The translations under genes were made by a program, and so were the position numbers. The notes under the pieces were generated by a model that did no database searches, was not told the origin of the DNA, and worked only from the letters and a program-made list of their open reading frames with translations. Positions 43,504-53,002 of a stretch of DNA of 64,000 bases are shown piece by piece (the stretch's first letter is position 1; every line of letters begins with the position of its first letter). Origin of the DNA: Oscillatoria nigro-viridis PCC 7112 (GTDB lineage Bacteria; Cyanobacteriota; Cyanobacteriia; Cyanobacteriales; Microcoleaceae); contig NC_019729.1 in the NCBI RefSeq assembly GCF_000317475.1, positions 2,184,501 to 2,248,500 on the forward strand, read 5' to 3'.

Positions 43504-43988
43504 TTGCTATTTCACCTCGTCCCGTCGGACGCAATTGGATTACGATTAGCTTCGCTTCTACTCTATACCTTTGTCCTATTTTGGATCTGCTCCTAGCAGA
43601 GGTGCCAGATTACTGGCAAGCGGAATTGCGGTTGGGGCTTCAAGAAGCTTTGGTAAATGCTGCTAAGCATGGAAACAAATTAGATCCCGGTAAAACTGTT
43701 GGAGTCCGTTTTTCGATCGTCCAAAACCAATATTGGTGGGTGATATCGGATGAAGGTTCTGGCTTTAATGCCCCTTGCAGTTGCAACCTTTATACTGATG
43801 ATTGCGACAGTCTCCTAGCAGAGGACGTTGCAGATAACTCTGGACTACCCCATGTAGAACAGGAATGTGGTAGGGGATTGTTTATTCTTTACCAAATATT
43901 CGATCGGGTAGAGTGGAATTCTCAAGGTACAGAGTTACGGCTGTGCAAAGAACTTCCCAGTCGTTACCGACTGCCTCGCTTGCGCTAG
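43500..43988 (+). CDS. RsbW-like anti-sigma / serine kinase ATPase
   Basis: 162 residues, GTG start after AGGGAG. It has a minimal GHKL ATPase: N box LGLQEALVNAAKHGNKLDP, then ISDEGSGFNAPC and RGLFILYQIFD as G boxes. This matches small HATPase_c proteins of the RsbW/SpoIIAB class, which bind sigma factors or phosphorylate anti-sigma antagonists. No antagonist or sigma gene is adjacent. A Cys/Asp-rich insert (CNLYTDDCDS) between the G boxes is distinctive. Confidence 0.82.
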   Translation: MIAISPRPVGRNWITISFASTLYLCPILDLLLAEVPDYWQAELRLGLQEALVNAAKHGNKLDPGKTVGVRFSIVQNQYWWVISDEGSGFNAPCSCNLYTDDCDSLLAEDVADNSGLPHVEQECGRGLFILYQIFDRVEWNSQGTELRLCKELPSRYRLPRLR

Positions 43989-44439
43989 CACCGATATTTG
44001 GCAGCAGTTTTCACCTCAGCTAGACCGGGAAATTTTTTCGTTGTCGGGCTGAAGTTTGGAGTGAGAATTTGAACGCTCTGGCTATTGATAGCTGATCGTA
44101 ATGCAAAATGTGAGTTTTGAGTTCAAAAAGTATAAATCTTTTGATCTCACAATCGCGCTGCTCGATCGAGCGGCGCGATTGTCTAAGTTTTGAACCACTA
44201 ATTAAGTCCCAACTCAAGACTCAACGCTCAAAATTATTGGCCGTATTATAAATAATACCCTGAAAACCCCGCGACTTTAGTCCGGGGATGAAAGGGACAA
44301 AGAGGCTTTAGCCTCCCAGTCTATTTTCTGAGCTCTCAGGATGGCGCTGTCAAGTAAAACCATGTAAATCTTTGTGAACAACTAGAGGGATGTTAAGCCG
44401 ACTCTGGTAGCATAAGACTATCGTGATGAGGTCGAAGTC
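43989..44439. other. Spacer and left part of the IS605-type element
   Basis: The first 200 bp hold an inverted repeat (TGAGTTTTGAGTTC..., CAATCGCGCTGC with GCGGCGCGATTG at 44152-44181, a likely terminator of the anti-sigma gene). From about 44250, CCCCGCGACTTTAGTCCGGGG (44267-44287) and GAGGCTTTAGCCTCC are hairpins typical of the left end of IS200/IS605 elements. The final stretch leads to the TnpB start. Confidence 0.55.
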
Positions 44440-45663
44440 ATGTTAGTTTTTGAGTTCAAGGCATACGGGAAAAAACAGCAATTTGACGCTGTAGACGAAG
44501 CAATTAGAACGGTGCAGTTCATCCGCAACAAAGCACTGCGGTTTTGGATGGAAAACGAAAAAGTCAACAAATACGACTTGAATAAATACAGCGCCATTCT
44601 AGCGAAGGAATTCCCGTTTTGCGACGACTTAAACAGCATGGCCAGACAATCGAGTTCAGAAAGAGCGTGGTCGGCGATTTCACGATTCTACGACAACTGT
44701 AAAAAGAAAGTCCCAGGAAAAAAAGGATTCCCGCAATTCCAGAAACACAACCGCTCGGTAGAGTACAAAACTACGGGCTGGCGTCTGGCAGACGACCGGA
44801 AATCAATCACTTTTACCGATAAAAAAGGAATCGGCAAACTTAAATTAAAAGGAACCCGCGACTTGCATTTCTACCAGCGCAGTCAAATCAAACGAGTACG
44901 CTTGGTAAGGCGAGCAGATGGATATTACGTGCAGCTTTGCGTGCAAGTTGACCGTTCTGAAGAAATTGAGTTTTACCGGAAAGACCATCGGATTAGACGT
45001 GGGACTCAAAGAGTTCTACACGGATTCTCATGGCGTTGCAGTTGATAACCCGCGTTTCCTCCGCCAGGGAGAACGCAGGTTGAAAAAAGCCCAAAAACGA
45101 GTTTCAAAACGAGTCAAGGGTTCGCAAAACAGAAAAAAAGCTAGAGCGATTCTAGGGAAGCGCCACCTCAAAATAAGCAGACAGCGTAAAGATTTTGCCG
45201 TGAAGTTGGCAAGATGCGTCATCCAGTCTAACGACTGTGTAGTCTACGAAGATTTGAGGATTAAAAATATGGTGAAGAATCACTGTCTGGCAAAATCGAT
45301 TAACGACGCTTCTTGGTATACGTTCCGAATTTGGTTGGAATATTTTGGCAAAGTATTCGGAAGAATTACGATTGCCGTACCAGCTAACGGAACAAGTCAA
45401 GAATGCTCTAGTTGCGGAACAATTGTTAAGAAAAGTCTCTCAACGCGAACCCACGCTTGTCGGTGTGGATGCGTATTAGATCGTGACTGGAACGCAGCTA
45501 AAAATATCCTGAGTCGGGGATTGAGTACGGCGGGGCACGTCGGAACTTGGATCTTAGATCCGAACGCTTGTGGAGAATTGACCGCTACCGATGTTGAAGT
45601 AATTCTGCACCGGCAAGTCGATTCTGCGAATCAAGAATCTCCTCGGCTTTAGCCAGGAGAGTG
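44250..45663 (+). mobile_element. IS200/IS605-type element (TnpB only)
   Basis: Contains a tnpB-like gene, a left hairpin (44267-44287) and a right hairpin CTCCTCGGCTTTAGCCAGGAG (45641-45661) directly after the tnpB stop. No TnpA transposase is present, as in the stand-alone TnpB elements of cyanobacteria. Exact ends cannot be fixed, because these elements make no target duplication. The right end abuts the stop codon of the next, opposite gene. Confidence 0.7.
44440..45652 (+). pseudogene. tnpB: TnpB RNA-guided nuclease gene with one frameshift
   Basis: The N-terminal half (from ATG 44440) and C-terminal half lie in two frames; removing one T from the TTTT run at 44971-44974 joins EEIEF to TGKTIGLDVGLKEF and gives a normal TnpB of about 404 residues. 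All RuvC-like motifs are intact: Asp in GLDVGLKEF, Glu in VYEDLRIKNM, Asp in LDRDWNAAKN, and the zinc finger CSSCG...CRCGC. TnpB uses an omega-RNA overlapping the right end to cut DNA. The frameshift is either a true inactivation, slippage, or a sequencing error in a homopolymer. Confidence 0.82.
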
Positions 45664-45939
45664 TCAATTGCCGTGGGTGGGACAGGGAGGAGCCGATATC
45701 GATCGATCCAGCCATCCTGCTGCTTGGTTTAAGCGCGGGAGAGCTTCTTCGGGCTGTTGTTTGAGCAAAAAGACCAAAGCGGCCGCAGCTTGCTCGCAGG
45801 CCCGCGCGGAACGGTTGGCTTTGAGGCGGTGCCAATCTTTTTCGGAGATGGCGAGGCGCGCAGCTAGAGCTTGGGCTAGTTCTACCGTGCTCAGCTCGTT
45901 GAGGTTGACAGTTTGGGTTGTTTGTGTAGTTTCAAGCAT
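45664..45939 (-). CDS. Conserved cyanobacterial hypothetical protein
   Basis: 91 residues from ATG 45939. Helical pattern with DWHRLKANRSARACEQAAAAL and a C-terminus GWLDRSISAPPCPTHGN. It resembles a small cyanobacterial family (possibly DUF6439, from memory) of unknown function. The stop codon lies at the boundary with the IS605-type element, so the natural end could have been changed slightly. Confidence 0.6.
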   Translation of the reverse strand: MLETTQTTQTVNLNELSTVELAQALAARLAISEKDWHRLKANRSARACEQAAAALVFLLKQQPEEALPRLNQAAGWLDRSISAPPCPTHGN

Positions 45940-46057
45940 AATTGGCAATTATACGAATTTGGCTGCCGTTTCTGAATTTAAAAAATATACTGCATATAAT
46001 AACAACTTAATTGGAAATCGGTTTTTTTGATTATTATTGTCAGGTTTGCAGATCGAA

Positions 46058-46423
46058 ATGCCTCAACAGCCGTCAGAGTTAAATCGGGAAGAGCAAGAAA
46101 GTGAGTTTGTTGAAGCGATCGCAGCAGTTGAGCGATCGCTCGCCGCAGTCAAAGAACGGTACACTCAAATTCAGGTCGATCGACAGCGCCAAGTCGAACT
46201 CGGCCATCGGCGCGAAGAAATCCGCCAGTCGGGACGCCGAAATCCATTGCCGCAACTCAAAAAAGAATTGCGGGAAATTGAGCAAGAATTGGAAACTATC
46301 GAGTTGAATTTAGAAAGCAGCCTGTTTTCTTGGGGAAGCATAAAACAACCTTTTTGGCAAGCAGTTCGGTTTGGGGGGCTTGGCATTTTGCTCGGTTGGA
46401 TTTTGAAATCCTATGCAGGTTGA
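46058..46423 (+). CDS. Coiled-coil protein with C-terminal membrane anchor
   Basis: 121 residues from ATG 46058 (TTG 46037 would add seven). Acidic/basic heptads make a long coiled coil at about 10-95 (KKELREIEQELETIELNLES), followed by a C-terminal hydrophobic stretch (AVRFGGLGILLGWILKSYAG) that would tail-anchor it. Family not recognised. The gene is on the strand of asnS, 130 bp upstream. Confidence 0.6.
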   Translation: MPQQPSELNREEQESEFVEAIAAVERSLAAVKERYTQIQVDRQRQVELGHRREEIRQSGRRNPLPQLKKELREIEQELETIELNLESSLFSWGSIKQPFWQAVRFGGLGILLGWILKSYAG

Positions 46424-46461
46424 ATTATGTTGGGATTTTTGATTTTTTTAATGAACCGCAG

Positions 46462-46500
46462 AAATTCACAGGCGGGACGCCTGTTCCACAGAGGGCGCAG
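46462..46500. repeat. Palindromic repeat upstream of asnS
   Basis: ACAGGCGGGACGCCTGTTCC (46469-46488) is a perfect palindromic core with flanking CACAGAGGG, the same type found at 40467, 40703, 59640 and, inside genes, at 36291 and 55992. Confidence 0.75.
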
Positions 46501-46554
46501 AGTCCGAGAAAAGAGATCAATATGGTGCAAAATATTAAATAAACAGGAGTGGAT

Positions 46555-47946
46555 ATGACAACTCAACGAATAGCAGCAATTTTGCGCGCAGGTGAACCCG
46601 ACGAAACTGTAACTGTTCAAGGCTGGGTTCGCACTAAGCGCGAATTGAAAGAATTTGCCTTTGTCGAAGTGAACGACGGTTCGGCGATGGCTAACTTGCA
46701 AGTAGTCATAAATTCAGATTTGCCAGACTTTGAAAATGTACTCAAACAACTGAATACAGGTGCATCTTTAGAAGTGTCGGGAGTGCTGGTAGCGTCTCCG
46801 GCGAAAGGACAGCGAATTGAGTTGAAAGCCTCACAAGTGCAAGTTTACGGCGATGCAGACCCGCAAACTTATCCGCTGCAAAAAAAGCGCCATTCCTTTG
46901 AATTTTTGCGGACAATCGCCCATTTGCGGCCGCGCACAAACACCCACGGTGCTGTCTTTCGAGTCCGCAATGCTTGTTCGGCGGCGGTACACCAATTTTT
47001 TCAAGAACGCGGTTTTTTGTGGGTTCACACTCCGATTATTGCGGCTAGCGACTGCGAAGGGGCGGGGGAAATGTTCGCCGTTACCAACTTTGATTTAAAG
47101 AATGTGCCGCGCACTGATTCGCAAGAGGTTGATTATGCTAAAGACTTTTTTGGCAAGCGCGCCTATTTAACAGTTAGCGGCCAGTTGGAAGCGGAAGTTA
47201 TGGCGATGGCTTTCGGAAATGTTTACACTTTTGGCCCGACTTTCAGAGCCGAAAATTCTAATACTTCGCGACATTTAGCTGAGTTTTGGATGATTGAACC
47301 GGAAATGGCTTTCTGCGATTTGCAGGGAGATATGGATTTGGCTGAGGCGTTTTTAAAGTATATTTTTAAATACGTTTTGGAGCATTGCCCGGAAGATATG
47401 GAGTTTTTCAACGAGCGCATTGATAAGACGGTTTTGGCGACTGCTGAAAATATCATTAACAATCAGTTCGAGCGGATTACTTATACCGAGGCGATCGCAC
47501 TTTTGGAAAAAGCCGACAAAAAGTTTGATTTTCCAGTAAGTTGGGGCTTGGATTTGCAGTCGGAGCACGAGCGTTACTTGGCTGAGGATTTGTTTAAAAA
47601 GCCGACAATTGTCAGCGATTATCCCGTCGGGATTAAAGCATTTTATATGCGTTTAAACGAGGACGAGAAAACGGTGCGAGCAATGGATGTTTTGGCTCCT
47701 AATATTGGGGAAATTATCGGCGGTTCGCAGCGGGAAGAAAGGCTGGATGTGTTGGAGCGGCGCATGGAAGCGCAGGGTATGAATAAGGAGGAATTGTGGT
47801 GGTATTTGGATTTGCGCCGCTACGGTACTGTGCCTCACGCTGGGTTTGGTTTGGGATTTGAGCGGTTAGTGCAGTTTATGACGGGAATGGGGAATATTCG
47901 GGATGTGATTCCGTTTCCGAGAGCGCCTTTGAGCATAGATTTTTAG
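46555..47946 (+). CDS. asnS: Asparaginyl-tRNA synthetase
   Basis: 463 residues. OB-fold anticodon-binding domain at the N-terminus ([20 protein letters not shown]), then a class II catalytic core: motif 2 [20 protein letters not shown] and motif 3 [20 protein letters not shown]. The [16 protein letters not shown] residues select asparagine. Its start is ATG 46555 after AGGAG (46545-46549). Complete, no anomalies. Confidence 0.95.
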   Translation: MTTQRIAAILRAGEPDETVTVQGWVRTKRELKEFAFVEVNDGSAMANLQVVINSDLPDFENVLKQLNTGASLEVSGVLVASPAKGQRIELKASQVQVYGDADPQTYPLQKKRHSFEFLRTIAHLRPRTNTHGAVFRVRNACSAAVHQFFQERGFLWVHTPIIAASDCEGAGEMFAVTNFDLKNVPRTDSQEVDYAKDFFGKRAYLTVSGQLEAEVMAMAFGNVYTFGPTFRAENSNTSRHLAEFWMIEPEMAFCDLQGDMDLAEAFLKYIFKYVLEHCPEDMEFFNERIDKTVLATAENIINNQFERITYTEAIALLEKADKKFDFPVSWGLDLQSEHERYLAEDLFKKPTIVSDYPVGIKAFYMRLNEDEKTVRAMDVLAPNIGEIIGGSQREERLDVLERRMEAQGMNKEELWWYLDLRRYGTVPHAGFGLGFERLVQFMTGMGNIRDVIPFPRAPLSIDF

Positions 47947-47956
47947 TTGAATATTG

Positions 47957-48014
47957 TTCGTAGTGAGGACTAAAATCCGAGCGAGTTTTAGGAGGACTTT
48001 AATCCTCACTACAA
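47957..48014. repeat. Palindromic repeat after asnS
   Basis: GTAGTGAGGACTAAAATCC pairs with GGACTTTAATCCTCACTAC, about 55 bp, with a related copy at 40603-40664. Probably also serves as terminator for asnS. It is followed by an AAAATCT heptamer array to 48058. Confidence 0.75.
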
Positions 48015-48070
48015 ACACCTTCTTTTCCAATCTAAAATCTAAAATCTAAAATCTAAAATGGTATGAGCTA

Positions 48071-48817
48071 ATGGTTCTTCAAATCCCGTCGAGTTCCAAA
48101 GCACCAACTGTCACCTGGGAAGCCTTACCCGCCGACTTTGTATTACCGGACGATCCCGTGGAAAATATTCAACAACCACCCCTTGCGGCCGCTCTCACCG
48201 ATGCTCTGGGAGCCGCGGGACGCATTGGGCCGATCGCCCTAATCGGTTCCAATTTTGGACTGGTAGCGACAGTAAATAAGCAGACTGTAGTCAAAGCACC
48301 GGATTGGTTTTACGTGCCGCAAGTGCATCGAGTCGCAGAGGGCACGATTCGCCGCAGTTACACGCCGAATCTGGAGGGTGCGCCGGTATCGGTGGTGATG
48401 GAGTTTTTGTCTAATGAAGATTACGGCGAACTGTCGGTGCGATCGACTCCTCCCTACGGCAAGCTCTACTTCTACGAACAGATTCTGCAAGTGCCCACCT
48501 ATGTTACTTACGACCCCTACGAGCCCAAGCTGGAAGTGCGGTATCTGCAAAATGGAGCCTATGAAACGCAGGCTGCTGATGCTGAGGGACGGGTGCGGAT
48601 TCCAGAGTTGGATTTGTGGCTGGGGATTTGGCCGGGGGAACGGCTGGGGCAAACTATGAATTGGCTGCGCTGGTGGGATTCGCAGGGAAATTTGCTGCTG
48701 TGGAGTTCGGAACAGGCCCAACAGGAACGCCAGCGGGCAGAACAGGAACGCCAGCGGGCGGAGGTATTGGCTGCAAAGTTGCGGGAGTTGGGTGTCGATC
48801 CCGATCGGCTGGCCTGA
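48071..48817 (+). CDS. Uma2-family (DUF820) putative endonuclease
   Basis: 248 residues. The core has the PD-(D/E)xK-like Uma2 pattern: VVKAPDWFYVP, VVMEFLSNED, YGKLYFYEQILQVPTYVTYD. The C-terminus has QERQRAE repeats and ends LRELGVDPDRLA, the common tail of this family, abundant in cyanobacteria. Activity and target are unknown. It starts 13 bp after an AAAATCT array. Confidence 0.85.
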   Translation: MVLQIPSSSKAPTVTWEALPADFVLPDDPVENIQQPPLAAALTDALGAAGRIGPIALIGSNFGLVATVNKQTVVKAPDWFYVPQVHRVAEGTIRRSYTPNLEGAPVSVVMEFLSNEDYGELSVRSTPPYGKLYFYEQILQVPTYVTYDPYEPKLEVRYLQNGAYETQAADAEGRVRIPELDLWLGIWPGERLGQTMNWLRWWDSQGNLLLWSSEQAQQERQRAEQERQRAEVLAAKLRELGVDPDRLA

Positions 48818-48927
48818 AAGGGCGGGATATCTGTCAGCCGAGTTTTTCAACTGGGCGATCAGCTTTAGGATGGTAGGCATAGAATATAATATTTGCTACC
48901 TTGTCCATTTTAAATGAGGGGATAATA

Positions 48928-49281
48928 ATGAGTTCATCAGATACAGTGATCTGTGGGACTGAGTTTGGAGTATACCTTTGGTCTATTCTAATTTGTGTAA
49001 ATAAAGAGGTTGGTTTCGGTTCATTTTCTACGCTTATGCCTTATCCTCCTGTTGAGGGGCGATCCATTGAATTTTATAACACTCCAGAAGGCGATTTTTT
49101 AGGAACGATCATTGATGTTCACGAAGCAGTCCGTTTCGCTCCGTGTGAGGTAATCCAGCCAAATAAAGATTTTGGTATGCCGAAAAAAATTACAGTCAAA
49201 CCTTCAATAATTCAATTTCAAGTACGGGTTGATGTGACAAACTCTAGTCAGTTAGGTAGTTTTGGGATTCCAGAGCTTTAG
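48928..49281 (+). CDS. Hypothetical protein
   Basis: 117 residues, ATG 48928 after GAGGGGAT. No recognised domain; the sequence is rich in beta-forming residues (CGTEFGVYLWSILICVNKEV, FYNTPEGDFLGTIID, IIQFQVRVDVTN). No signal peptide or membrane helix. The base composition is AT-richer than neighbours, so it may be acquired or fast-evolving. Confidence 0.5.
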   Translation: MSSSDTVICGTEFGVYLWSILICVNKEVGFGSFSTLMPYPPVEGRSIEFYNTPEGDFLGTIIDVHEAVRFAPCEVIQPNKDFGMPKKITVKPSIIQFQVRVDVTNSSQLGSFGIPEL

Positions 49282-49400
49282 TAATCGAGTTCTTCAGCAA
49301 GATAGTCGTAGGGTGTGTCGCCATCAAAAATTAACAAATTAGAGTGACAATCTCACAGTGACGCACCACACAATAGTCAGGTGCGTCACACGAATCATCG

Positions 49401-50882
49401 TCAAGTCGCCGAGGGAATAGTGATATCAAGAGATTGCACTTTTACCGAATTTCCTAAACTCGATAACGGCGGTTGAATTGCCGCAGTATTTCCCACTACT
49501 AATGTTATCAAATTCTCCGGTTTCAAGTAAGTCTTGGCTACGCGCTGCACGTCGGCAATTGTTGCTGCTTCGATGCTGCGGCGGTAGCGAAAAATGAAAT
49601 CTTCGGGATAACCGTAGTATTCGTAGCGAATTAATCGCGACAAAGTTTGACTGGGATTTTCAAATTTAAAGATGAAAGAATTCAGGGTGGAATCTTTAGC
49701 AAAAGCTAATTCTTCCGGGGTAATTGGTTCGGTGCGGATACGATCGATCTCTGTGCGAATTGCCTGGATAAACGGTACTGTCGCGTCCGATCGCGTTTGG
49801 CCTCCAGCGACAAACACCCCCGGATAGTCATATCTCGGACTCCAAGCCGCGTATACTGAATAAGCTAAGCCTTGGCGCGATCGCACGTTATTAAACAAAC
49901 GACCGCCGAAACCGTTGAGAACCCCGTTCATTACGTCCAAAGCACCGTAATCGGGACTGCTGAGCATTCCGCCCAAATGTCCCATCTGCACGTAACTTTG
50001 GCTTAATTGCGGCTGATTTACCAAAAATACGCCGTCGCCCTTTGCTGGCGATACGGTTGGTAGCGCAGGCACTTCAGCACTTAGATTCGGTTGCCAGTTG
50101 CCAAATTTTTGCTCGACGAGCGATCGCATTTTAGCTGTGTCAAAGTCGCCAGAAATACCCAAAATCATATTCTTGGGGTGGAAATATTTCTGGTAGAAAC
50201 TCACCAAATCGTCGCGGGAAATATTGGCGAGGGTTTTGTATTCTACCGTGCGCGCGTAAGGACTGCGATCGCCGTAAATTAATTTTTGAAACTCGCGGCC
50301 GGTAATACCGTTAGGATCGTCATTGCGGCGGGCGATCGCACCTTGAGTTTGATTCTTCGCTAAATCCAACTTTTCCTGAGCAAATATTGGCTCCCGAATC
50401 ACTTCCGCAAATAAGTCAAACACGGGTTCCACATCTTCAGCTAAAGCACTAAAATTAGCGGTACCAGAAGCAACATCAATCCCCGTTTCTACCGAAGCTG
50501 CTCGCTGTTCTAGCAACTGATTTAATTCATCAGCCGTATGCCGGCTAGTGCCACCAGTTCGCATGACTTCTCCCGTCAAACCTCCCAATCCAATTTTATC
50601 GGCAGGTTCAAAACGCTCGCCAGTGCGAAATAGAGCCGTTCCCCCGACTAAAGGGAGTTCCCTGTCTTCCATCAGATACACCCGGATGCCATTTTTCAGC
50701 TCGAAGCGAGTGTATTTAGGCAGTTTAATTTCTGACAGCGGGGGAAATGTTAATTCGTCGTAGTGTTTGGGTGCCGCCGCCAAGGAAGGTAACAAATTAA
50801 ACGTGCCCAGTGAAACAGTAAAAAAGCAAAGCGATAGCAGAAATAACTTTACTTTTTTCAGTCTCAATTTAGTCCTTTTCAT
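49401..50882 (-). CDS. M16 peptidase-like protein lacking the zinc motif
   Basis: 493 residues from ATG 50882 with a signal peptide (LFLLSLCFFTVSLGTFNLL). The fold is that of M16 (GLKNG-type start ELKNGIRVYLMED; YFHPKNMILGISGD; LAYSVYAAWSPRYDYPGVFV). Where active members have HxxEH, this has GGLTGEVMRTGG, so the zinc ligands are missing. It is next to an active paralogue, as in bacterial heterodimers and mitochondrial processing peptidase. Likely regulatory or structural partner in the periplasm. Confidence 0.87.
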   Translation of the reverse strand: MKRTKLRLKKVKLFLLSLCFFTVSLGTFNLLPSLAAAPKHYDELTFPPLSEIKLPKYTRFELKNGIRVYLMEDRELPLVGGTALFRTGERFEPADKIGLGGLTGEVMRTGGTSRHTADELNQLLEQRAASVETGIDVASGTANFSALAEDVEPVFDLFAEVIREPIFAQEKLDLAKNQTQGAIARRNDDPNGITGREFQKLIYGDRSPYARTVEYKTLANISRDDLVSFYQKYFHPKNMILGISGDFDTAKMRSLVEQKFGNWQPNLSAEVPALPTVSPAKGDGVFLVNQPQLSQSYVQMGHLGGMLSSPDYGALDVMNGVLNGFGGRLFNNVRSRQGLAYSVYAAWSPRYDYPGVFVAGGQTRSDATVPFIQAIRTEIDRIRTEPITPEELAFAKDSTLNSFIFKFENPSQTLSRLIRYEYYGYPEDFIFRYRRSIEAATIADVQRVAKTYLKPENLITLVVGNTAAIQPPLSSLGNSVKVQSLDITIPSAT

Positions 50883-51018
50883 TCTTTCTCCTAAGTTATA
50901 CATTCTGACAAATGTTGACTGTTCGCTGTTGGCTGTTTGCTGTTTGCTCACCACTGACAACTGACAACTGACAACAGTCAACAGTCAACAGTCAACTGAC
51001 AACTGACAACTGACTTCT
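50883..51018. repeat. AACTGAC/AGTCAAC heptamer array between M16 genes
   Basis: Heptamers ACAACTG and CAGTCAA repeat from about 50946 to 51014, similar to arrays at 9150 and 26937. No gene. Confidence 0.8.
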
Positions 51019-52614
51019 TTACAGCGGCAAAAGCTTACCAATCGTGCGATTTTCCGGACGGAAAGTTGCCTGAGAGACACGCTGAATGTCAGCGGGAGTA
51101 ACAGCCGCGATCGCATCCAATTCCTTGAACAAATTTCGCCACGAACCGGTGTTTACTTGATAGTCCAGCAGCGAAAATGCCATGCCCATATTAGAATTGA
51201 GCGATCGCAACAAATCGGCTCTCGCCTGAGTTTTCACTCGCTCCAATTCCAAATCAGAAACCGGCTCAGTTTTCAGGCGATCGATTTCCTTGCTCAAAGC
51301 GGAGGCTACTTCATCAACCGTGCGGCCCGGAGCAGTTTGAGCGTAAAATAACATCAAATTCGGATACTTGTCCCCCGGATAACCGCTGAAACCTTGAGCC
51401 GCGAGCGCCAATTGCTGTTGTTCTACCAAAGATTTGTAAAGCCGAGAAGTGCGGCCATCGCTGAGCAAAGAACCAATCATTTCATAAATCGCATTGTCGG
51501 GATGATTCATCGCCGGCCGGTGGTATCCTTCCAAATACCAAGGTTGAGTTTTTAATTTAAGCGTGACTTCCTGAGTTTGCGTTTGGGGAGGTTCGACAAT
51601 CTGCAATTCTGCAGGCGCTGGCGAAGCCTTGTAACGGCCGAAATAAATTTGAGCGAGTCGCTTCACCTCCGAAGCTTTCACGTCTCCTACCACCGCCACA
51701 GTCAGCTTGCTGGGGACGTAGTGAGTCTCAAAAAACTTCTGCACGTCGCTGCGGCTGAGGTTTTTAATGTCTTCAGTGTAGCCAATTACCGGGCGGCGGT
51801 AGGGATGAACAGAGAAAGCTTTGTTGGCAAAAACTTCAACCATTTGTCCGATCGGAGAATTCTCGGTTCGCAGCCTGCGCTCTTCTAAAATTACCTGTTT
51901 TTCTTTGTAAAACTCCCGAAATACTGGTTCTAGAAATCGCTCGGATTCCAGCGACATCCACAGTTCTAATTTGTTAGCTGGGAGGCTGTAAAAATACATT
52001 GTGGCGTCGGTGGTAGTAGCGGCATTTAGTCCGACTCCGCCTGCTTGTTCGACTATTTTGCCGAGTTCGTTGCGCTTGACAAATTGCGAAGCTTCGGCTT
52101 CAACTTTGTCAAATTCTGCTTTTAATTGGGCGACTTCTTCAGTTTTGCCGCTGGTCTTGGCTGCTTGCATTTGCTCGAAGAGTTGGTCTTGTTTCTCTAG
52201 CAGCGGCTTTTCAGCTTTGTAGTCGGTAGTGCCGATTTTTGGCGTGCCTTTGAAGGCTAAATGTTCGAGATAGTGAGCGACTCCGGTTTTGCCGTCGGGT
52301 TCGTTTGCCCCACCCACATCGGCGTGAATCAGAAATGATGCTACGGGCGCTCTGGGCCTTTCGAGCACGATGAATGTCATGCCGTTGTCGAGCTTAAATT
52401 CGCTGACTTGGCTGATTACTCGATCGAGCGACGGTTGAACAGAGACTGTTTGGGAGCCGCTAGCGGGGTTGGGGCGGGCGAGGGCGATTTCGGGAGAAAG
52501 GCCCCACCACAGCAGTACAGCGGCCAGCAGGGAGGCGATGAATCGAGTTTGGCGATCGGGCGATTCCCTACGGGATAGCTTCGCTTCACGGGGTTTTTGG
52601 AACTGCGGGGTCAT
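51019..52614 (-). CDS. M16 zinc peptidase (catalytic member)
   Basis: 531 residues, exported (membrane stretch IASLLAAVLLWWGLS near 26-40). Zinc site HxxEH is HYLEH (His114, Glu117, His118 in GVAHYLEHLAFKGTPKIGT). The substrate-binding and C-terminal M16 domains follow. Encoded upstream (in transcript order) of the inactive homologue, 136 bp apart, probably an operon whose products form a pair. Confidence 0.9.
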   Translation of the reverse strand: MTPQFQKPREAKLSRRESPDRQTRFIASLLAAVLLWWGLSPEIALARPNPASGSQTVSVQPSLDRVISQVSEFKLDNGMTFIVLERPRAPVASFLIHADVGGANEPDGKTGVAHYLEHLAFKGTPKIGTTDYKAEKPLLEKQDQLFEQMQAAKTSGKTEEVAQLKAEFDKVEAEASQFVKRNELGKIVEQAGGVGLNAATTTDATMYFYSLPANKLELWMSLESERFLEPVFREFYKEKQVILEERRLRTENSPIGQMVEVFANKAFSVHPYRRPVIGYTEDIKNLSRSDVQKFFETHYVPSKLTVAVVGDVKASEVKRLAQIYFGRYKASPAPAELQIVEPPQTQTQEVTLKLKTQPWYLEGYHRPAMNHPDNAIYEMIGSLLSDGRTSRLYKSLVEQQQLALAAQGFSGYPGDKYPNLMLFYAQTAPGRTVDEVASALSKEIDRLKTEPVSDLELERVKTQARADLLRSLNSNMGMAFSLLDYQVNTGSWRNLFKELDAIAAVTPADIQRVSQATFRPENRTIGKLLPL

Positions 52615-52616
52615 TC

Positions 52617-52900
52617 GATTTTAGATTTTAGATTTTAGATTTTGGATTGTCAAACAAACAAATGTTTGTGCTCGGTAGCCAGGGATTCTTTTCTCAGGAT
52701 AAAGATTTTTGGAGGCATAAGCGATCTGTTGCGCCGCAGATGTTAGGCTGATACAGCAAATCTCAAAAAGGGTCATGGGATTTTAGATTTTAGATTTTAG
52801 ATTTTGGATTGTCAAACGGCAAGAAGTTTATGCCGAATCACAAGAGATGCTTTTTAAGCATCAAGATTTTTGGGGGCATAAGCGATCTGTTGCGTCACTT
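52617..52900. repeat. Tandem duplication of about 162 bp before the TetR gene
   Basis: ATTTTAG heptamers plus GATTTTGGATTGTCAAAC occur at 52621-52655 and again at 52784-52817; AAGATTTTTGG(A/G)GGCATAAGC with GATCTGTTGCG follows at 52702 and 52863. The internal parts differ, so the duplication is old or the middle was replaced. No gene. Confidence 0.75.
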
Positions 52901-53002
52901 CCAGTTTAAGATTAAAGTCACGCACAACTTAAAACTTAACATTATTTAGCCATTCAGTCCCGAACCCGTAGTTCCAAGTCGCAAATTACCGATTGCAAAG
53001 CC

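Noticed and set aside
48239..48880. 213-residue minus-strand ORF opposite the Uma2 gene
   Set aside because: Uma2 family motifs on the plus strand show which frame is real.
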